DNA of 51,910 bases from Mesobacillus selenatarsenatis SF-1. Its GTDB lineage: Bacteria > Bacillota > Bacilli > Bacillales > Cytobacillaceae. Shown here one piece after another: positions 1 through 8,695 of this stretch. Within the stretch, counting starts at the first letter, position 1. Each line of letters begins with the position of its first letter. The position numbers and the translations under genes were made by a program. The notes under the pieces were generated by a model that was given only the letters and a program-made list of their open reading frames with translations, ran no database searches and was not told the origin of the DNA. The stretch covers positions 1-51,910 of the forward strand of contig NZ_BASE01000107.1 of the NCBI RefSeq assembly GCF_000813125.1, given 5' to 3'.

Positions 1-94
1 GGAGTTTCTAGGAGGCGAAACTAGACAAGCGACTCGAGGGCTAGGCGCTGGAGCTAGACACTAATCTAAGTGTAAAAAGTTTTATACTTTCTTA
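1..94. repeat. Partial copy of a dispersed intergenic repeat
   Basis: The first bases match, with few differences, two parts of the intergenic block near the other end of the window: 48850-48890 (GGAGTTTCTAGGAGGCGA and following) and 48982-49037 (GGAGCTAGACA, then AATCTAAGTG, then TTATACTTTCTTAT). The copy runs off the left edge, so its full length is unknown. Here the two parts are adjacent, while the distant copy has about 90 extra bases between them. No protein is supported. It lies just downstream of the yrrS terminator. Confidence 0.75.
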
Positions 95-129
95 TAAAAA
101 AAATAAAGGGGCCCTCTTCAAGAGCCCCT
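95..129 (-). terminator. Rho-independent terminator after yrrS
   Basis: On the minus strand an interrupted stem (GGGG-CTCT paired with AGAG-CCCC, loop of three) is followed by a run of T. It sits 15 bases after the yrrS stop and ends the greA-side operon. Confidence 0.75.
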
Positions 130-143
130 CTCAATAAATCACA

Positions 144-839
144 TTATCTCTTCTGATCATTCTCAATCAATTCTTCTACTTTCACTGGCTTCCAGCCCTG
201 GCCGTCTACCCATTGAATCGATACTCTGTACGTCTGGTCACTTCCCTTTTCAGAGATGGTTCCTACCGCGGTATTAGGCGCACCGCCATTTCCATTAAAC
301 CATACCGTCATATTATTCTTATCAATTCCGGTAGCATATGAATATGCAAGAATCATTTCCTGCCAATCAACGGCATTTTGGTCGAAAACGGTATTATGTT
401 CTCCAGATTGGGTTGTGCCTACAGGCTTCCATTCTGGATTCTCAATCGTCTGCTTGACATTGGCATCACTGCCGCCTTCTGTCACGATTGGTTCAGCCAA
501 TTCCTCATCCTCTGCAGATTCCTCATCTGCTTCTTCAGACTCGGTTTCTTCTGTTGCACTATCATCTTCTTTATCAGAATCTTTAAGGTCATTCTTTTTG
601 CCAGTATCTTTGCTGTCATCTTTGTTTCCTGAAGGGGTTGCGGCATTATCTTTTTCTGCCACAACACCGTTTTGGTCGGCAGCCCCTTCATCATTGCTGA
701 AAAAAATGTTAAAAGAGACAATTCCAATCAACAAAATAACGACAACAATCAAGCTATTTAAAATAAGGTTCGTTTTTCTGCGCTTGGATCTTTTTCCTGA
801 ACGTGTCCCCTCATTTAGGTTGTCATAATCGTGCTTCAA
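144..839 (-). CDS. yrrS: YrrS-like membrane-anchored DUF1510 protein
   Basis: A 231-residue protein with a basic N-terminus, one membrane segment at about residues 24-46, and a very acidic, low-complexity linker (about 50-118, rich in D, E, S and K). A C-terminal globular domain follows (about 130-225, containing EWKPVGT and VSIQWVDGQGWKPV). This fits the DUF1510/YrrS family, which B. subtilis also encodes next to the penicillin-binding gene pbpI. The start is a TTG 8 bases after GGGAGGG. The linker probably spans the wall-proximal space, with the C-terminal domain outside the cell. The function is not established; the pairing with a penicillin-binding protein suggests a cell-wall role (inference). 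Confidence 0.85.
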   Translation of the reverse strand: MKHDYDNLNEGTRSGKRSKRRKTNLILNSLIVVVILLIGIVSFNIFFSNDEGAADQNGVVAEKDNAATPSGNKDDSKDTGKKNDLKDSDKEDDSATEETESEEADEESAEDEELAEPIVTEGGSDANVKQTIENPEWKPVGTTQSGEHNTVFDQNAVDWQEMILAYSYATGIDKNNMTVWFNGNGGAPNTAVGTISEKGSDQTYRVSIQWVDGQGWKPVKVEELIENDQKR

Positions 840-924
840 GATCTTTCCCTCCCTTATAAGGTTGTCAACATTCTACCATGACTTGGGGCAAACTTGAAGG
901 ATTTTATATTCATCTAATGTTGTT

Positions 925-2706
925 TTAATGGTTTTTCGGACCTTCATCCAGGCTTCCATGGTTATATGCATAGACCTCTTTTACTATATCCGCAAAGAGT
1001 GGGTTCACCCCGCCTTCATTCTCCAGGACCCCTAAGTTGACAGTCACAAGTGCATACTTCGGTTTTTCATAGGGAAAATATCCAGCGAACCATTTATTGT
1101 GCAATTGTTTGTCATCTTTGTAGATCCCGGTTTCGGCGGTCCCGGATTTTCCTGCCACCGAATATGGCAATTCCCTGAACCATCTCCCCGTACCCTCTTC
1201 ATTTAGAACGACCTCTCGTAAAAGCTTTTGAAGTTTCATGGCTGTAAAAGGTGAGATTTCCGCCCCTTCTAGCTCCTCTTTGGGGAAGTCCGTCATTTTA
1301 GCGCCATTTTGGTACTGGATGGAGAATACAGCCCTGACCATGTTTTTTTCGCCTCCTCTGGCGATTGTAGCCATCATGTTCGCAACAGCAAGAGGAGACA
1401 CCCTCACTTCATGCTGGCCGATACCTGATAAAGCTGCAAAATTCCGATCTTTCCTCGCTTCATCTGATAAAAATACCCGGCCCTTTTCCTCATCTTGCAG
1501 CTGTTCGAAATCTTCTAGGTGAAAAATGTCACCCTTCCATCCAGCACCGCCAGTGATGGATAGCATCTCTGCGTATTTTTCAAGCATATTTGGGTCCTTC
1601 TCTTGCAGTTCCCGGGCTACCTCCCCAAAAGTCCTGTTGCAGCTTACTGCAAAGCTATCAGCGAAATTGAGTATACCGTGGTCATATTTCAAATCTGGAT
1701 CCCCGCTGATCGTCTTGCTGCAATCGAACTTCCTCGCTGGATCATCGAGCCCATGATCAATTGCTGCGGCAGCAACCACCGTCTTAAAGACAGAACCAGG
1801 TATATGCTGCTTGACCATCATATTTTCTGTTCCCTCGTCATTATAAGGGTTCACAGTGTTAATGTCGGGTCTTGAAACCATAGCCAGTATACTATTTGTT
1901 TCAATATCCAGCAGCACGACGCCGCCTCTGTTGATATTATGCTCGTCAACTTTTTCCTCAAGGATCATCTGCAGATCTTTGTCTATCGATGTCTGCAGGT
2001 TGATTGGATAAAATGGATTTGCTGGATCTATATATTTAACATTGATTCCGAATAGTGGTGCCCCTGCCCCGTCGACATGATACACCAGCTTAGATTTCCC
2101 TTCAGCAACCAGGAATTCGTCAAAACTTTTTTCCAATCCTGAGAGACCAATCAAGGTTCTTGGCAGCAAATCTTTCTCCACATACCTTGATTTCAGTAGC
2201 GATTCATTCTCACCAATGATCCCTAGAAGCTGGGCAGCCGGCACTTTCGCCAATGGATACTTTCGCTCAACAGCAAATACACCCGGGATTTCCATCTCGT
2301 TTATAATGTCCATTTGTCTTTTTGTCAAGATCATCGGATCTGGGTCACCATAGGCGAATGGTTCCTTGGACTTTTCCACTGCATTTTCCAAAGCGTATAC
2401 AGATACTCCGATAGTCCTTGCGATCTTGTCAGCTTCCCAGTCCATTTTTTTCAAAAATGGAAACAGGACAAGAACTGACGAAGTTTCATAGGATAGAGGT
2501 GCCCCTTTTCTGTCAAGGAAATTCCCTCTGCCATTGTCAACGACCATTTCCTGCGATCTTTGCTTAACGCTTGCTTCTATTAAATTGATTTCATGCTTGG
2601 AAAAGGACTCTGTATCATATAGCTGCAGCTGTGCCAGCCGTAACATCAGCAGACCAAAAGCAGCTATACAAATGGAGATCCAGGCTACCATTCTTTTTTT
2701 ACGCAT
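925..2706 (-). CDS. pbpI: Class B penicillin-binding protein (PbpI/YrrR type)
   Basis: A 593-residue peptidoglycan transpeptidase with one N-terminal membrane anchor (about residues 7-26), a PBP dimerisation domain, and a C-terminal transpeptidase domain. The penicillin-binding motifs are all present: SVFK with the nucleophile Ser near 305, SCN near 355 and KSGTAE near 520. It cross-links wall peptides outside the membrane. The ATG at 2706 is chosen because GAGGTG lies 6 bases upstream; a longer reading frame to 2751 has no ribosome site and runs into the greA terminator. That Shine-Dalgarno sequence lies inside the terminator hairpin (see findings). The family in B. subtilis is sporulation-linked (known for PbpI). 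yrrS follows in the same direction. Confidence 0.92.
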   Translation of the reverse strand: MRKKRMVAWISICIAAFGLLMLRLAQLQLYDTESFSKHEINLIEASVKQRSQEMVVDNGRGNFLDRKGAPLSYETSSVLVLFPFLKKMDWEADKIARTIGVSVYALENAVEKSKEPFAYGDPDPMILTKRQMDIINEMEIPGVFAVERKYPLAKVPAAQLLGIIGENESLLKSRYVEKDLLPRTLIGLSGLEKSFDEFLVAEGKSKLVYHVDGAGAPLFGINVKYIDPANPFYPINLQTSIDKDLQMILEEKVDEHNINRGGVVLLDIETNSILAMVSRPDINTVNPYNDEGTENMMVKQHIPGSVFKTVVAAAAIDHGLDDPARKFDCSKTISGDPDLKYDHGILNFADSFAVSCNRTFGEVARELQEKDPNMLEKYAEMLSITGGAGWKGDIFHLEDFEQLQDEEKGRVFLSDEARKDRNFAALSGIGQHEVRVSPLAVANMMATIARGGEKNMVRAVFSIQYQNGAKMTDFPKEELEGAEISPFTAMKLQKLLREVVLNEEGTGRWFRELPYSVAGKSGTAETGIYKDDKQLHNKWFAGYFPYEKPKYALVTVNLGVLENEGGVNPLFADIVKEVYAYNHGSLDEGPKNH

Positions 2707-2743
2707 AAAAAACACCTCGTCAAAAGTGTTGACGAGGTGTTGA
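2707..2743 (-). terminator. Terminator hairpin between greA and pbpI that contains the pbpI ribosome site
   Basis: A perfect 13-bp inverted repeat (2711-2723 with 2729-2741, loop of five) is followed on the minus strand by six T. It is a strong terminator for greA. The 3' arm contains GAGGTG, the only good ribosome site for pbpI, whose ATG follows the T-run directly. Confidence 0.85.
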
Positions 2744-2762
2744 TATTTCAAACATAAGGTAT

Positions 2763-3239
2763 TTACTTAATTGTTGTGATACGAACGTTCATTTCACCGC
2801 CAGGAGTCTGGACAGTCACTTCATCTCCAACTTTCTTGCCCATCAGGCTCTTGGCAATTGGAGAGTCGTTTGAAATTTTGCCCTCAAACGGGTCAGCTTC
2901 AGCACTCCCCACGATTGTATAGGATTCTTCATCGCCATCAGGAAGCTCGACAAAAGTTACTGTGCGGCCAAGGCTGACTGCATCTGTGCTTACTTCATCT
3001 TCCTGGATGATCTTTGCATTGCGAATCATATTTTCAAGAGTTGTGATACGGCCTTCAACAAAGGCTTGCTCTTCTTTTGCTGAATCATACTCAGAGTTCT
3101 CTGAAAGGTCGCCAAAGCTGCGTGCGATCTTGATTCTCTCAACAACTTCTTTACGCTTTACTGTTTTCAATTGTTCCAATTCTTGTTCCAGCTTTTCTTT
3201 TCCTGCCTGTGTCATAGGAAAAACTTTTTCTGTAGCCAA
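2763..3239 (-). CDS. greA: Transcription elongation factor GreA
   Basis: A 158-residue protein, the normal GreA length. It rescues backtracked RNA polymerase by stimulating cleavage of the transcript 3' end. The N-terminal coiled coil (about residues 10-75) carries the acidic-tip region [18 protein letters not shown], and the C-terminal FKBP-like domain includes [20 protein letters not shown]. The start is TTG, 9 bases after AAGGAG. The gene lies between udk, which has its own terminator, and pbpI, so greA probably has its own promoter in the roughly 200-base gap upstream. Confidence 0.97.
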   Translation of the reverse strand: MATEKVFPMTQAGKEKLEQELEQLKTVKRKEVVERIKIARSFGDLSENSEYDSAKEEQAFVEGRITTLENMIRNAKIIQEDEVSTDAVSLGRTVTFVELPDGDEESYTIVGSAEADPFEGKISNDSPIAKSLMGKKVGDEVTVQTPGGEMNVRITTIK

Positions 3240-3321
3240 AATACTTCACTCCTTCTAGTCTTCACAATTCCCCAAAAAATAGATTGTGTAATATTATATT
3301 ATGTAACCTGAAAAATATACA

Positions 3322-3356
3322 GGAGCGCACCCTTTACCAGGGCGCGCGTTTTTAAA
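3322..3356. repeat. Inverted repeat in the udk-greA gap
   Basis: GCGC(A)CCCT and AGGG(C)GCGC pair around a short loop. The T-run lies on the plus-strand side, so it is not a good terminator for the minus-strand genes. On the minus strand it sits upstream of greA and could be a leader structure; its function is unknown. Confidence 0.5.
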
Positions 3357-3388
3357 TAGGACCGGAACGGACCATTTACTTTTCATTG

Positions 3389-3421
3389 GACAAAAGGAAG
3401 CACTTTATTCAAGTACTTCCA
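3389..3421 (-). terminator. Terminator after udk
   Basis: On the minus strand GGAAG-ACTT pairs with AAGT-CTTCC with one mismatch and a five-base loop, followed by TTTTGT. It lies 26 bases after the udk stop. Confidence 0.75.
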
Positions 3422-3446
3422 TGTCCACATTATCTATGCTATTGTG

Positions 3447-4082
3447 TCACAAAAACGATTTTTGTTCAAGAATTGTTTGAATTTTTGTTACCATCAGGTC
3501 AATCGCCACATGGTTGTGGCCCCCCTCAGGGATAATCACATGTGCATAACGCTTGGTCGGCTCAATGAACTGGTTATGCATCGGCCTGACAACATTCACA
3601 TATTGTTCGATGACAGAGTCCATTGAACGGCCGCGCTCCTTAATGTCACGCAGCAGCCTTCGGATAATCCGCAAATCTGCATCTGTATCAACATAGAGCT
3701 TGATATCCATCAAGTCACGAAGTCTCTCATCCTCAAGGATCAGGATTCCTTCAAGAATAATTACATCTTTAGGTTCAACATGGATGACCTCGCTAGATCT
3801 TGTATGGACAGCGTAATCATAAACTGGCTTATCAATCGCCTCGTGACGAAGCAGCTTTTGGATATGTTCTATCAAAAGGTCATTGTCAAATGCCAGCGGA
3901 TGATCATAATTTGTCTTCAAACGCTCTTCCATTGGCAGATGGCTTTGGTCTTTATAATAGTAGTCTTGTTCTATCATCAGGATTGAGTGGCCTTTAAAGC
4001 TATCGTAAATCGCTTTAGTTACACTAGTTTTTCCTGAGCCGGAGCCGCCGGCTACACCAATCACAACAGGTTTGCGGTCCAT
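3447..4082 (-). CDS. udk: Uridine kinase
   Basis: A 211-residue cytosolic kinase that phosphorylates uridine and cytidine to UMP and CMP in pyrimidine salvage. The P-loop GGSGSGKTS is at about residues 13-21, and the nucleoside-binding segment includes the DHPLAFD region near residue 60. Length and motifs fit Udk of Firmicutes. The ATG follows GGAAGGAG and lies 4 bases after the stop of the upstream U32 gene, so the two are translated from one transcript. It is the last gene before a terminator, in an operon otherwise devoted to tRNA wobble-uridine modification, as in B. subtilis. Confidence 0.97.
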   Translation of the reverse strand: MDRKPVVIGVAGGSGSGKTSVTKAIYDSFKGHSILMIEQDYYYKDQSHLPMEERLKTNYDHPLAFDNDLLIEHIQKLLRHEAIDKPVYDYAVHTRSSEVIHVEPKDVIILEGILILEDERLRDLMDIKLYVDTDADLRIIRRLLRDIKERGRSMDSVIEQYVNVVRPMHNQFIEPTKRYAHVIIPEGGHNHVAIDLMVTKIQTILEQKSFL

Positions 4083-4086
4083 TTGT

Positions 4087-5355
4087 TTACTTCTCCTTCC
4101 GCATCATGTTATTTGGGTAGACAGGCTTGTCCATCTTGAACTTGACGATTTGCAGAGGATGGCGGGCTACATCCAGCTCATTGCCATCTTCATCCCAAAT
4201 CTTCTCAACGACATGAGTGAAGTTCTCGATTTCTGGTCCAAAGAATTCAACCTCGTCGCCTGGCTTGAAATAGTTTCTTTGCTGAAGTGTTACCGTTTGC
4301 GTCTCAGCATCGTAATCAAGCACAAGTCCGGCAAAATCGAAAGTTGTCTTTTTGCTATGGTTTCCAAACATTTGCTCTTTATACCCAGGAACTCCCTCAA
4401 AGAAGGCAGTTGCTGTCTCACGATTCGCACATTTGTCCAATTCTTCAAGCCATTCCTGCTTGATGACAAAGTTCTCAGGGTCTGCGCAATAAGCATCAAT
4501 CACTTTGCGGTATACACTGACTACCGTCGCTATATAGTGGATCGACTTCATGCGGCCTTCGATTTTCAAGCTGTCTATTCCAAGCTCGATCATGCGTGGA
4601 ATCGATTCGATCAGCTTAAGATCCTTTGGGCTCATCGCAAATGGAGAGTCACCTTCAGCAAACAAGGCGTTTTCTTCATTTCCTTCAAGTGTGTACAAGT
4701 CATAGTCCCAGCGGCAAGACTGGCAGCAGCCGCCGCGGTTAGAATCACGTGCTGTCATGTGATTGCTCAATGTACAGCGTCCTGAGTATGCAATACACAT
4801 TGCTCCATGGATGAAGGTTTCGATTTCAATATCTACTTTTTCCTTCATTTCCTTGATTTCATCAGCACTTGTTTCACGCGCAAGAACAACACGCTCAAGA
4901 CCTTCTTCTTTCCAGAACTGGACAGCCTTCCAGTTTGAAAGGGATTGCTGTGTGCTTAAGTGTACTTCAATCTCTGGAGCGACCCTGCGGCAAGTTTCGA
5001 TGATCAGAGGATCAGCGACAATGATGCCGTGCACGCCAGCTCCCTTCAAGCCTAATAGATAGTCTTCAAGACCATCGATGTTTTCATTATGTGCGAAGAT
5101 GTTTGTTGTGACATAGATTTTGGCGCCATATTCCCTGGCAAACTCTACGCCCTCCTTCATTTCTTCGAATGTGAAATTATCTGCGTTCGAGCGCAAACCA
5201 TACTCTTGCCCGCCGATGAAGACGGCATCTGCACCATACTGCACGGCAATCTTAAGTTTTTCAAGATTACCGGCTGGCGCAAGCAGTTCTGGTTTCTTTA
5301 CGATAACACGCTTCCCGTCAACAATTTGCGAGATTTTATCTGCTACTGCTGCCAT
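4087..5355 (-). CDS. trhP2: U32 peptidase-family tRNA hydroxylation protein TrhP2 (YrrO)
   Basis: A 422-residue member of the U32 family (old name: collagenase-like protease). It has the N-terminal barrel start [25 protein letters not shown] (split by eye), the [12 protein letters not shown] signature near residue 170, and further cysteines (GGCCQSCRW) that fit an iron-sulfur site. Established work in B. subtilis shows that YrrN and YrrO (TrhP1/TrhP2) form 5-hydroxyuridine at tRNA position 34 from prephenate-derived chemistry. A beta-barrel C-terminal extension is seen from about residue 330. It lies 28 bases after its paralogue yrrN and directly before udk. A true protease role is unlikely. 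Confidence 0.9.
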   Translation of the reverse strand: MAAVADKISQIVDGKRVIVKKPELLAPAGNLEKLKIAVQYGADAVFIGGQEYGLRSNADNFTFEEMKEGVEFAREYGAKIYVTTNIFAHNENIDGLEDYLLGLKGAGVHGIIVADPLIIETCRRVAPEIEVHLSTQQSLSNWKAVQFWKEEGLERVVLARETSADEIKEMKEKVDIEIETFIHGAMCIAYSGRCTLSNHMTARDSNRGGCCQSCRWDYDLYTLEGNEENALFAEGDSPFAMSPKDLKLIESIPRMIELGIDSLKIEGRMKSIHYIATVVSVYRKVIDAYCADPENFVIKQEWLEELDKCANRETATAFFEGVPGYKEQMFGNHSKKTTFDFAGLVLDYDAETQTVTLQQRNYFKPGDEVEFFGPEIENFTHVVEKIWDEDGNELDVARHPLQIVKFKMDKPVYPNNMMRKEK

Positions 5356-5382
5356 TACGCAACCTCCTCATAGTTCTTACTG

Positions 5383-6312
5383 TTAATAAACCGTCTCTTT
5401 GAAAAAGAATCCTGTATCCAGTGGGCGGTTTGGCGGCTGCAGTTCTTCCGCTGCTTCAAGCAAGCCGTCTTTTTCTTCGTCGTATTGGTCTGGATCTTCA
5501 ACAGCCAAATCAATGGCATTGCGATAAAGCTTTGTAACTTCCAGGATATATTCAGGGCTCTTCAGGATGCCGTCAATTTTAAAAGAATCGACTCCGGCTT
5601 CCACAAGCTCCGTTAGTTCATCAATAATGCAAATATCGTTAGGACTCATGATATGAGTGCCATTTTCATCCTCGAAAATAGGATATTTATTTTCTCGCTC
5701 TTTATCATGAAGGAACATATTGCGTTCTTGTTTGCGGTTCTCAACTTCAAGCGCTTTGCCTTGGTATTCAAAGTAATGTCCAAGCAATGGGCGTTTAGAC
5801 TGGAACATGTTCATCATTCCGTGAACCTGCACCTCGATTTCAACCTCGGCATTTTCCTTGATCTCAACAATAGCGTCCATATTGATTTCCCTTGCCAGAA
5901 CGGCACGTTTTGCACCCTTCCTGCCCCAATAATTGCAAGTATACCAGTTCGTGCCTGTTGTTTCCGTGCTCCAATGAAGCTTCATTTCCGGGGCATATTC
6001 CTTTGCGGCCATCAGTACTGCCGGGTCGCCGAAAGTAACTCCGTCCGCATTGAGATCTTTTAAGAATCCAAGGTAATCACCAAGCAAATCAATTTTTTCA
6101 TTGTGGAACAACGCGTTCATAGCGACATATACTTTCTTGCCTTTTGAATGTGCCAGTTCGATTGCCTGCTTTACGTCTTCACGGTCAAACTCACCAGCGA
6201 GACGCATGCCAAATTTCTGTTCACCAATCAAGAAAGCATCTGCTCCCGCCTCCGCCAGTGGAATAATATCCTCAACACTCTTTGGAGTTACCAATAATTC
6301 AGGTTTATTCAT
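5383..6312 (-). CDS. trhP1: U32 peptidase-family tRNA hydroxylation protein TrhP1 (YrrN)
   Basis: A 309-residue U32 family protein, shorter than its neighbour because it lacks the C-terminal extension. It keeps the barrel start KPELLVTPKSVEDIIPLAEAG and a signature region VQVHGMMNMFQSKRPLLGHY, but the cysteines of the usual U32 motif ([12 protein letters not shown]) are absent, so any metal site must lie in the partner YrrO. The ATG at 6312 is 5 bases after AGGTGA and 5 bases after the methyltransferase stop, which indicates tight translational coupling. Together with YrrO it is expected to hydroxylate wobble uridine (ho5U34), the substrate of the methyltransferase upstream. Confidence 0.88.
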   Translation of the reverse strand: MNKPELLVTPKSVEDIIPLAEAGADAFLIGEQKFGMRLAGEFDREDVKQAIELAHSKGKKVYVAMNALFHNEKIDLLGDYLGFLKDLNADGVTFGDPAVLMAAKEYAPEMKLHWSTETTGTNWYTCNYWGRKGAKRAVLAREINMDAIVEIKENAEVEIEVQVHGMMNMFQSKRPLLGHYFEYQGKALEVENRKQERNMFLHDKERENKYPIFEDENGTHIMSPNDICIIDELTELVEAGVDSFKIDGILKSPEYILEVTKLYRNAIDLAVEDPDQYDEEKDGLLEAAEELQPPNRPLDTGFFFKETVY

Positions 6313-6317
6313 TCCGT

Positions 6318-6956
6318 TCACCTCTTCTTACTAACCGCTATCCCGTCGCCTATCGGCAGTATGACAGTATCATACTCCTGATTGGCAGCAAGCCAGCGGT
6401 TGAATTCGTCTATTTTTTTAACCAGGCTGCGAAGTCTTCTGCTATCTGCTTCCTGATTGTATACAAGCCCTTTAAAAAGGACATTATCCGTAATGATCAT
6501 ACCTCCAGGCTTTAAATGCCTTGAGTATATTTCAAAAAAACGCTTATACTGGCCCTTGGCCGCATCAATGAAAATGGTCTCAAACGGACCATGGCCGGCA
6601 ACTTCCTCTTCAAGCTCAAGCGCATCACCACTTATTTGGATGATCTGCTGGTGCATGTCTGCCCTCTTAATATAATCAACAGCAAGCTTAAACCGTTCCT
6701 CATCACGTTCCAAAGTGACGATCTTTGTTTGCGGCAGGGCGAATGCCATCCTTAGTGCCGAATAGCCAATTGCCGTCCCTACCTCCAAAATCGCTTCCGG
6801 CTGCTGTATTCTCAAGAATTGCAGCAGGGTTTCAATACCTGCCGGCTCCATGATTGGAACTCCGTTTTGATGGGCATATTCCTCCATCTCTAAAAGGAGA
6901 CCATTCCTAGGCTGTATTAAAGAATCTATATAATTTTGCAGCTCTTGACTAAGCAA
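6318..6956 (-). CDS. trmR: tRNA 5-hydroxyuridine methyltransferase TrmR (YrrM)
   Basis: A 212-residue SAM-dependent O-methyltransferase of the caffeoyl-CoA (class I) family. The SAM-binding segment EVGTAIGYSALRMA lies near residue 57, the acidic strand end LERDEE near 82, and IFIDAAKGQY with the metal-binding Asp near 130. In B. subtilis this family member (TrmR) converts ho5U34 to 5-methoxyuridine in tRNAs. The start is TTG with GAGGTG 7 bases upstream. It is the first gene of the trmR-yrrN-yrrO-udk group, and a candidate structured RNA lies upstream. Confidence 0.9.
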   Translation of the reverse strand: MLSQELQNYIDSLIQPRNGLLLEMEEYAHQNGVPIMEPAGIETLLQFLRIQQPEAILEVGTAIGYSALRMAFALPQTKIVTLERDEERFKLAVDYIKRADMHQQIIQISGDALELEEEVAGHGPFETIFIDAAKGQYKRFFEIYSRHLKPGGMIITDNVLFKGLVYNQEADSRRLRSLVKKIDEFNRWLAANQEYDTVILPIGDGIAVSKKR

Positions 6957-7026
6957 GCTGCTTCACCTCTATTCAATGGCTAAATCTCAGCCAGAGTAGA
7001 TATATTAGAATGACTGTCCGAGCATG

Positions 7027-7186
7027 AAAAAAATAGCGTTCACAGTTTAAGAGGGCACACCATCAGGCAATGTTGCCTTAAAGGTTCATAAGCTAAAAGC
7101 CATAACTCCTACTTCTGCAATACACGCTATCAAATAATTCGGAGCTCCCACTCGGAGCTTACGATAGACAGTAACATTACTATTGA
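7027..7186 (-). ncRNA. Candidate structured RNA element before trmR
   Basis: Read on the minus strand, ATAGCGT (7130-7124) can pair with ACGCTAT (7039-7033), directly followed by seven T. Between these lie two hairpins: GTTAT-GCT with AGC-ATGAAC, and AGGCA-TGCCT around a four-base loop. Upstream is another hairpin, AGCTCC-GGAGCT. The layout resembles a three-way junction ending in a terminator-like T-run. I could not match it to a known riboswitch or sRNA. It could be a free small RNA or a trmR attenuator. Confidence 0.4.
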
Positions 7187-7223
7187 ATCTAGAAAAAAAC
7201 ACTTGAATTATTTTATCACAATA

Positions 7224-7260
7224 AGAAGGGAAATGCTAACCTTTCTGCATTTCCCTTTTA
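7224..7260 (-). terminator. Probable terminator after mltG
   Basis: An 11-bp stem (AAGGGAAATGC with GCATTTCCCTT, loop of ten) lies just after the mltG stop. The minus-strand tail (CTTATT) is only moderately T-rich. Confidence 0.6.
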
Positions 7261-7267
7261 TTTACTG

Positions 7268-8410
7268 TTATTTTTTGTTTGTTATATGTTCGTTCACTTT
7301 GCGATTATGCTCTGCAAGTGTTTTAGAGAAGAGCACATCTCCTGTAGACGTTGCAAGGAAATACATATCATCTGTGTCGGCAGGTGACAGAGTGGCTTCA
7401 ATCGACATTACCCCTGGATTGGCGATTGGGCCTGGCGGCAACCCCTGAATTTTATAGGTATTATAAGGGTCATCAATTTCAAGATCCTTGTAAAACACCC
7501 GGTCTTTATGTTCTCCGTGCGCATATAGGACAGTAGGATCTGTTTGCAGCATCATACCGTCTTCCAGGCGATTATAGAAAACGCTCGCGATTTTATCGCG
7601 GTCAACTTTATCAGTCGCTTCTTCCTCAATGAGCGATGCCATCGTCATCAATTCATGTGTCGTCATTTCTTTTTCTTCCATCTGACCTCTGAATTCACCG
7701 AGAACTTCCTTAGTCTTAGTCAGCATGACAGTAACGATTTCCTCGACCGTTGGCTTTTCAGAATAGAAAGGATAAGTTGCCGGGAACAGATAGCCTTCAA
7801 GCGGATACTTCACATTTTCTTTTAATATGTCTTCCGTCAGAACGTCTGGATATCTACCCATCATTTTTGTGATGAACTCTTTATCGTTGAGCTGTTTAAA
7901 AATCTCTTCTTCATTTTGCTGTGTCTTTTCCGCGATAATTCCAGCGATTTGCTTTAACTGCTTTCCTTCAGGAATGGTAATTTTCATGACCACTTCCTGC
8001 ATGACTTTACCAGTTTTCAAGCTCGAAATTATTTCTGGAAGTGTCATGGACGGATTCATTTTGTAATCGCCGGCCATAAAACCTGCTTCATTCTTAAATT
8101 TCACATAGTATTTGAAGACCCTCGCATCCCGGATTACCCCATTCTCCTCCAATATCTTTCCGATTCCTGTAGTAGAGGAGCCAATCGGGATATTGACATC
8201 AACCGTCTTCTCGCTGGATGCATTTACCGGCTTAAGAGCTTCTTTAATATAATAATATCCGCCTCCGCCAACTGCCCCGATGAGTAAGATACCAACGATC
8301 GCCGTGATGAATACAATCTTCCTAACAATTCTTGCTTCCTTTTGCTGTTCAACCAACTTCTCAGCAATCAACTTCTTTTTATCTTGTTTACTATTTTTTT
8401 CGTCAGACAT
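7268..8410 (-). CDS. mltG: Endolytic murein transglycosylase MltG
   Basis: A 380-residue membrane protein with a charged cytoplasmic start, one membrane segment (about residues 31-53), and a YceG/MltG lytic transglycosylase domain outside. The catalytic-glutamate motif is visible as ASLIEEEA near residue 265, followed by VFYNRL and LQTDPTVLYA. MltG cuts nascent glycan strands and is thought to set their length. The ATG follows GGAGGGGGAA. In B. subtilis (yrrL) it sits in the same place. The gap upstream contains a terminator for yrzB and two short inverted repeats, so mltG has its own leader. Confidence 0.95.
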   Translation of the reverse strand: MSDEKNSKQDKKKLIAEKLVEQQKEARIVRKIVFITAIVGILLIGAVGGGGYYYIKEALKPVNASSEKTVDVNIPIGSSTTGIGKILEENGVIRDARVFKYYVKFKNEAGFMAGDYKMNPSMTLPEIISSLKTGKVMQEVVMKITIPEGKQLKQIAGIIAEKTQQNEEEIFKQLNDKEFITKMMGRYPDVLTEDILKENVKYPLEGYLFPATYPFYSEKPTVEEIVTVMLTKTKEVLGEFRGQMEEKEMTTHELMTMASLIEEEATDKVDRDKIASVFYNRLEDGMMLQTDPTVLYAHGEHKDRVFYKDLEIDDPYNTYKIQGLPPGPIANPGVMSIEATLSPADTDDMYFLATSTGDVLFSKTLAEHNRKVNEHITNKK

Positions 8411-8654
8411 AACTTCCCCCTCCAGTTAACAATGTTGATTTCCTGGATACTCTCTATTTTCACATCTCGAACCATTATACTATATTTTTTATTTCTATTT
8501 GCAAATAATTACGAAAAAATACCACTAGCGACAAATAAACCAAAATTTCGACAGTGCTAATAAGACCTGTGAGAACAGAAGTCGGTGAGATTATCTATCG
8601 GACACTTTTCTAGGAATCTACCCTCTGTTTGGACGATAGGTTTACTTATAAAAA

Positions 8655-8688
8655 TAAAGGACCAGGCATCATTCGCCTGGTCCTAAAG
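8655..8688 (-). terminator. Terminator after yrzB
   Basis: A perfect 10-bp stem AGGACCAGGC/GCCTGGTCCT with a seven-base loop is followed on the minus strand by TTTATTTTTATA. It ends the alaS-ireB-ruvX-yrzB group. Confidence 0.88.
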
Positions 8689-8695
8689 TAATAAT

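Noticed and set aside
256-828. A 190-codon plus-strand reading frame
   Set aside because: It is the antisense shadow of the acidic linker of YrrS (runs of Ser and Leu are expected from that composition).
4072-4785. A 237-codon plus-strand reading frame
   Set aside because: It lies antisense to the well-supported U32 gene, has no ribosome site and shows no family motif.
7027-7186. Purine-type riboswitch
   Set aside because: It has a three-way-junction-like layout, but the conserved purine junction and loop bases are not present.
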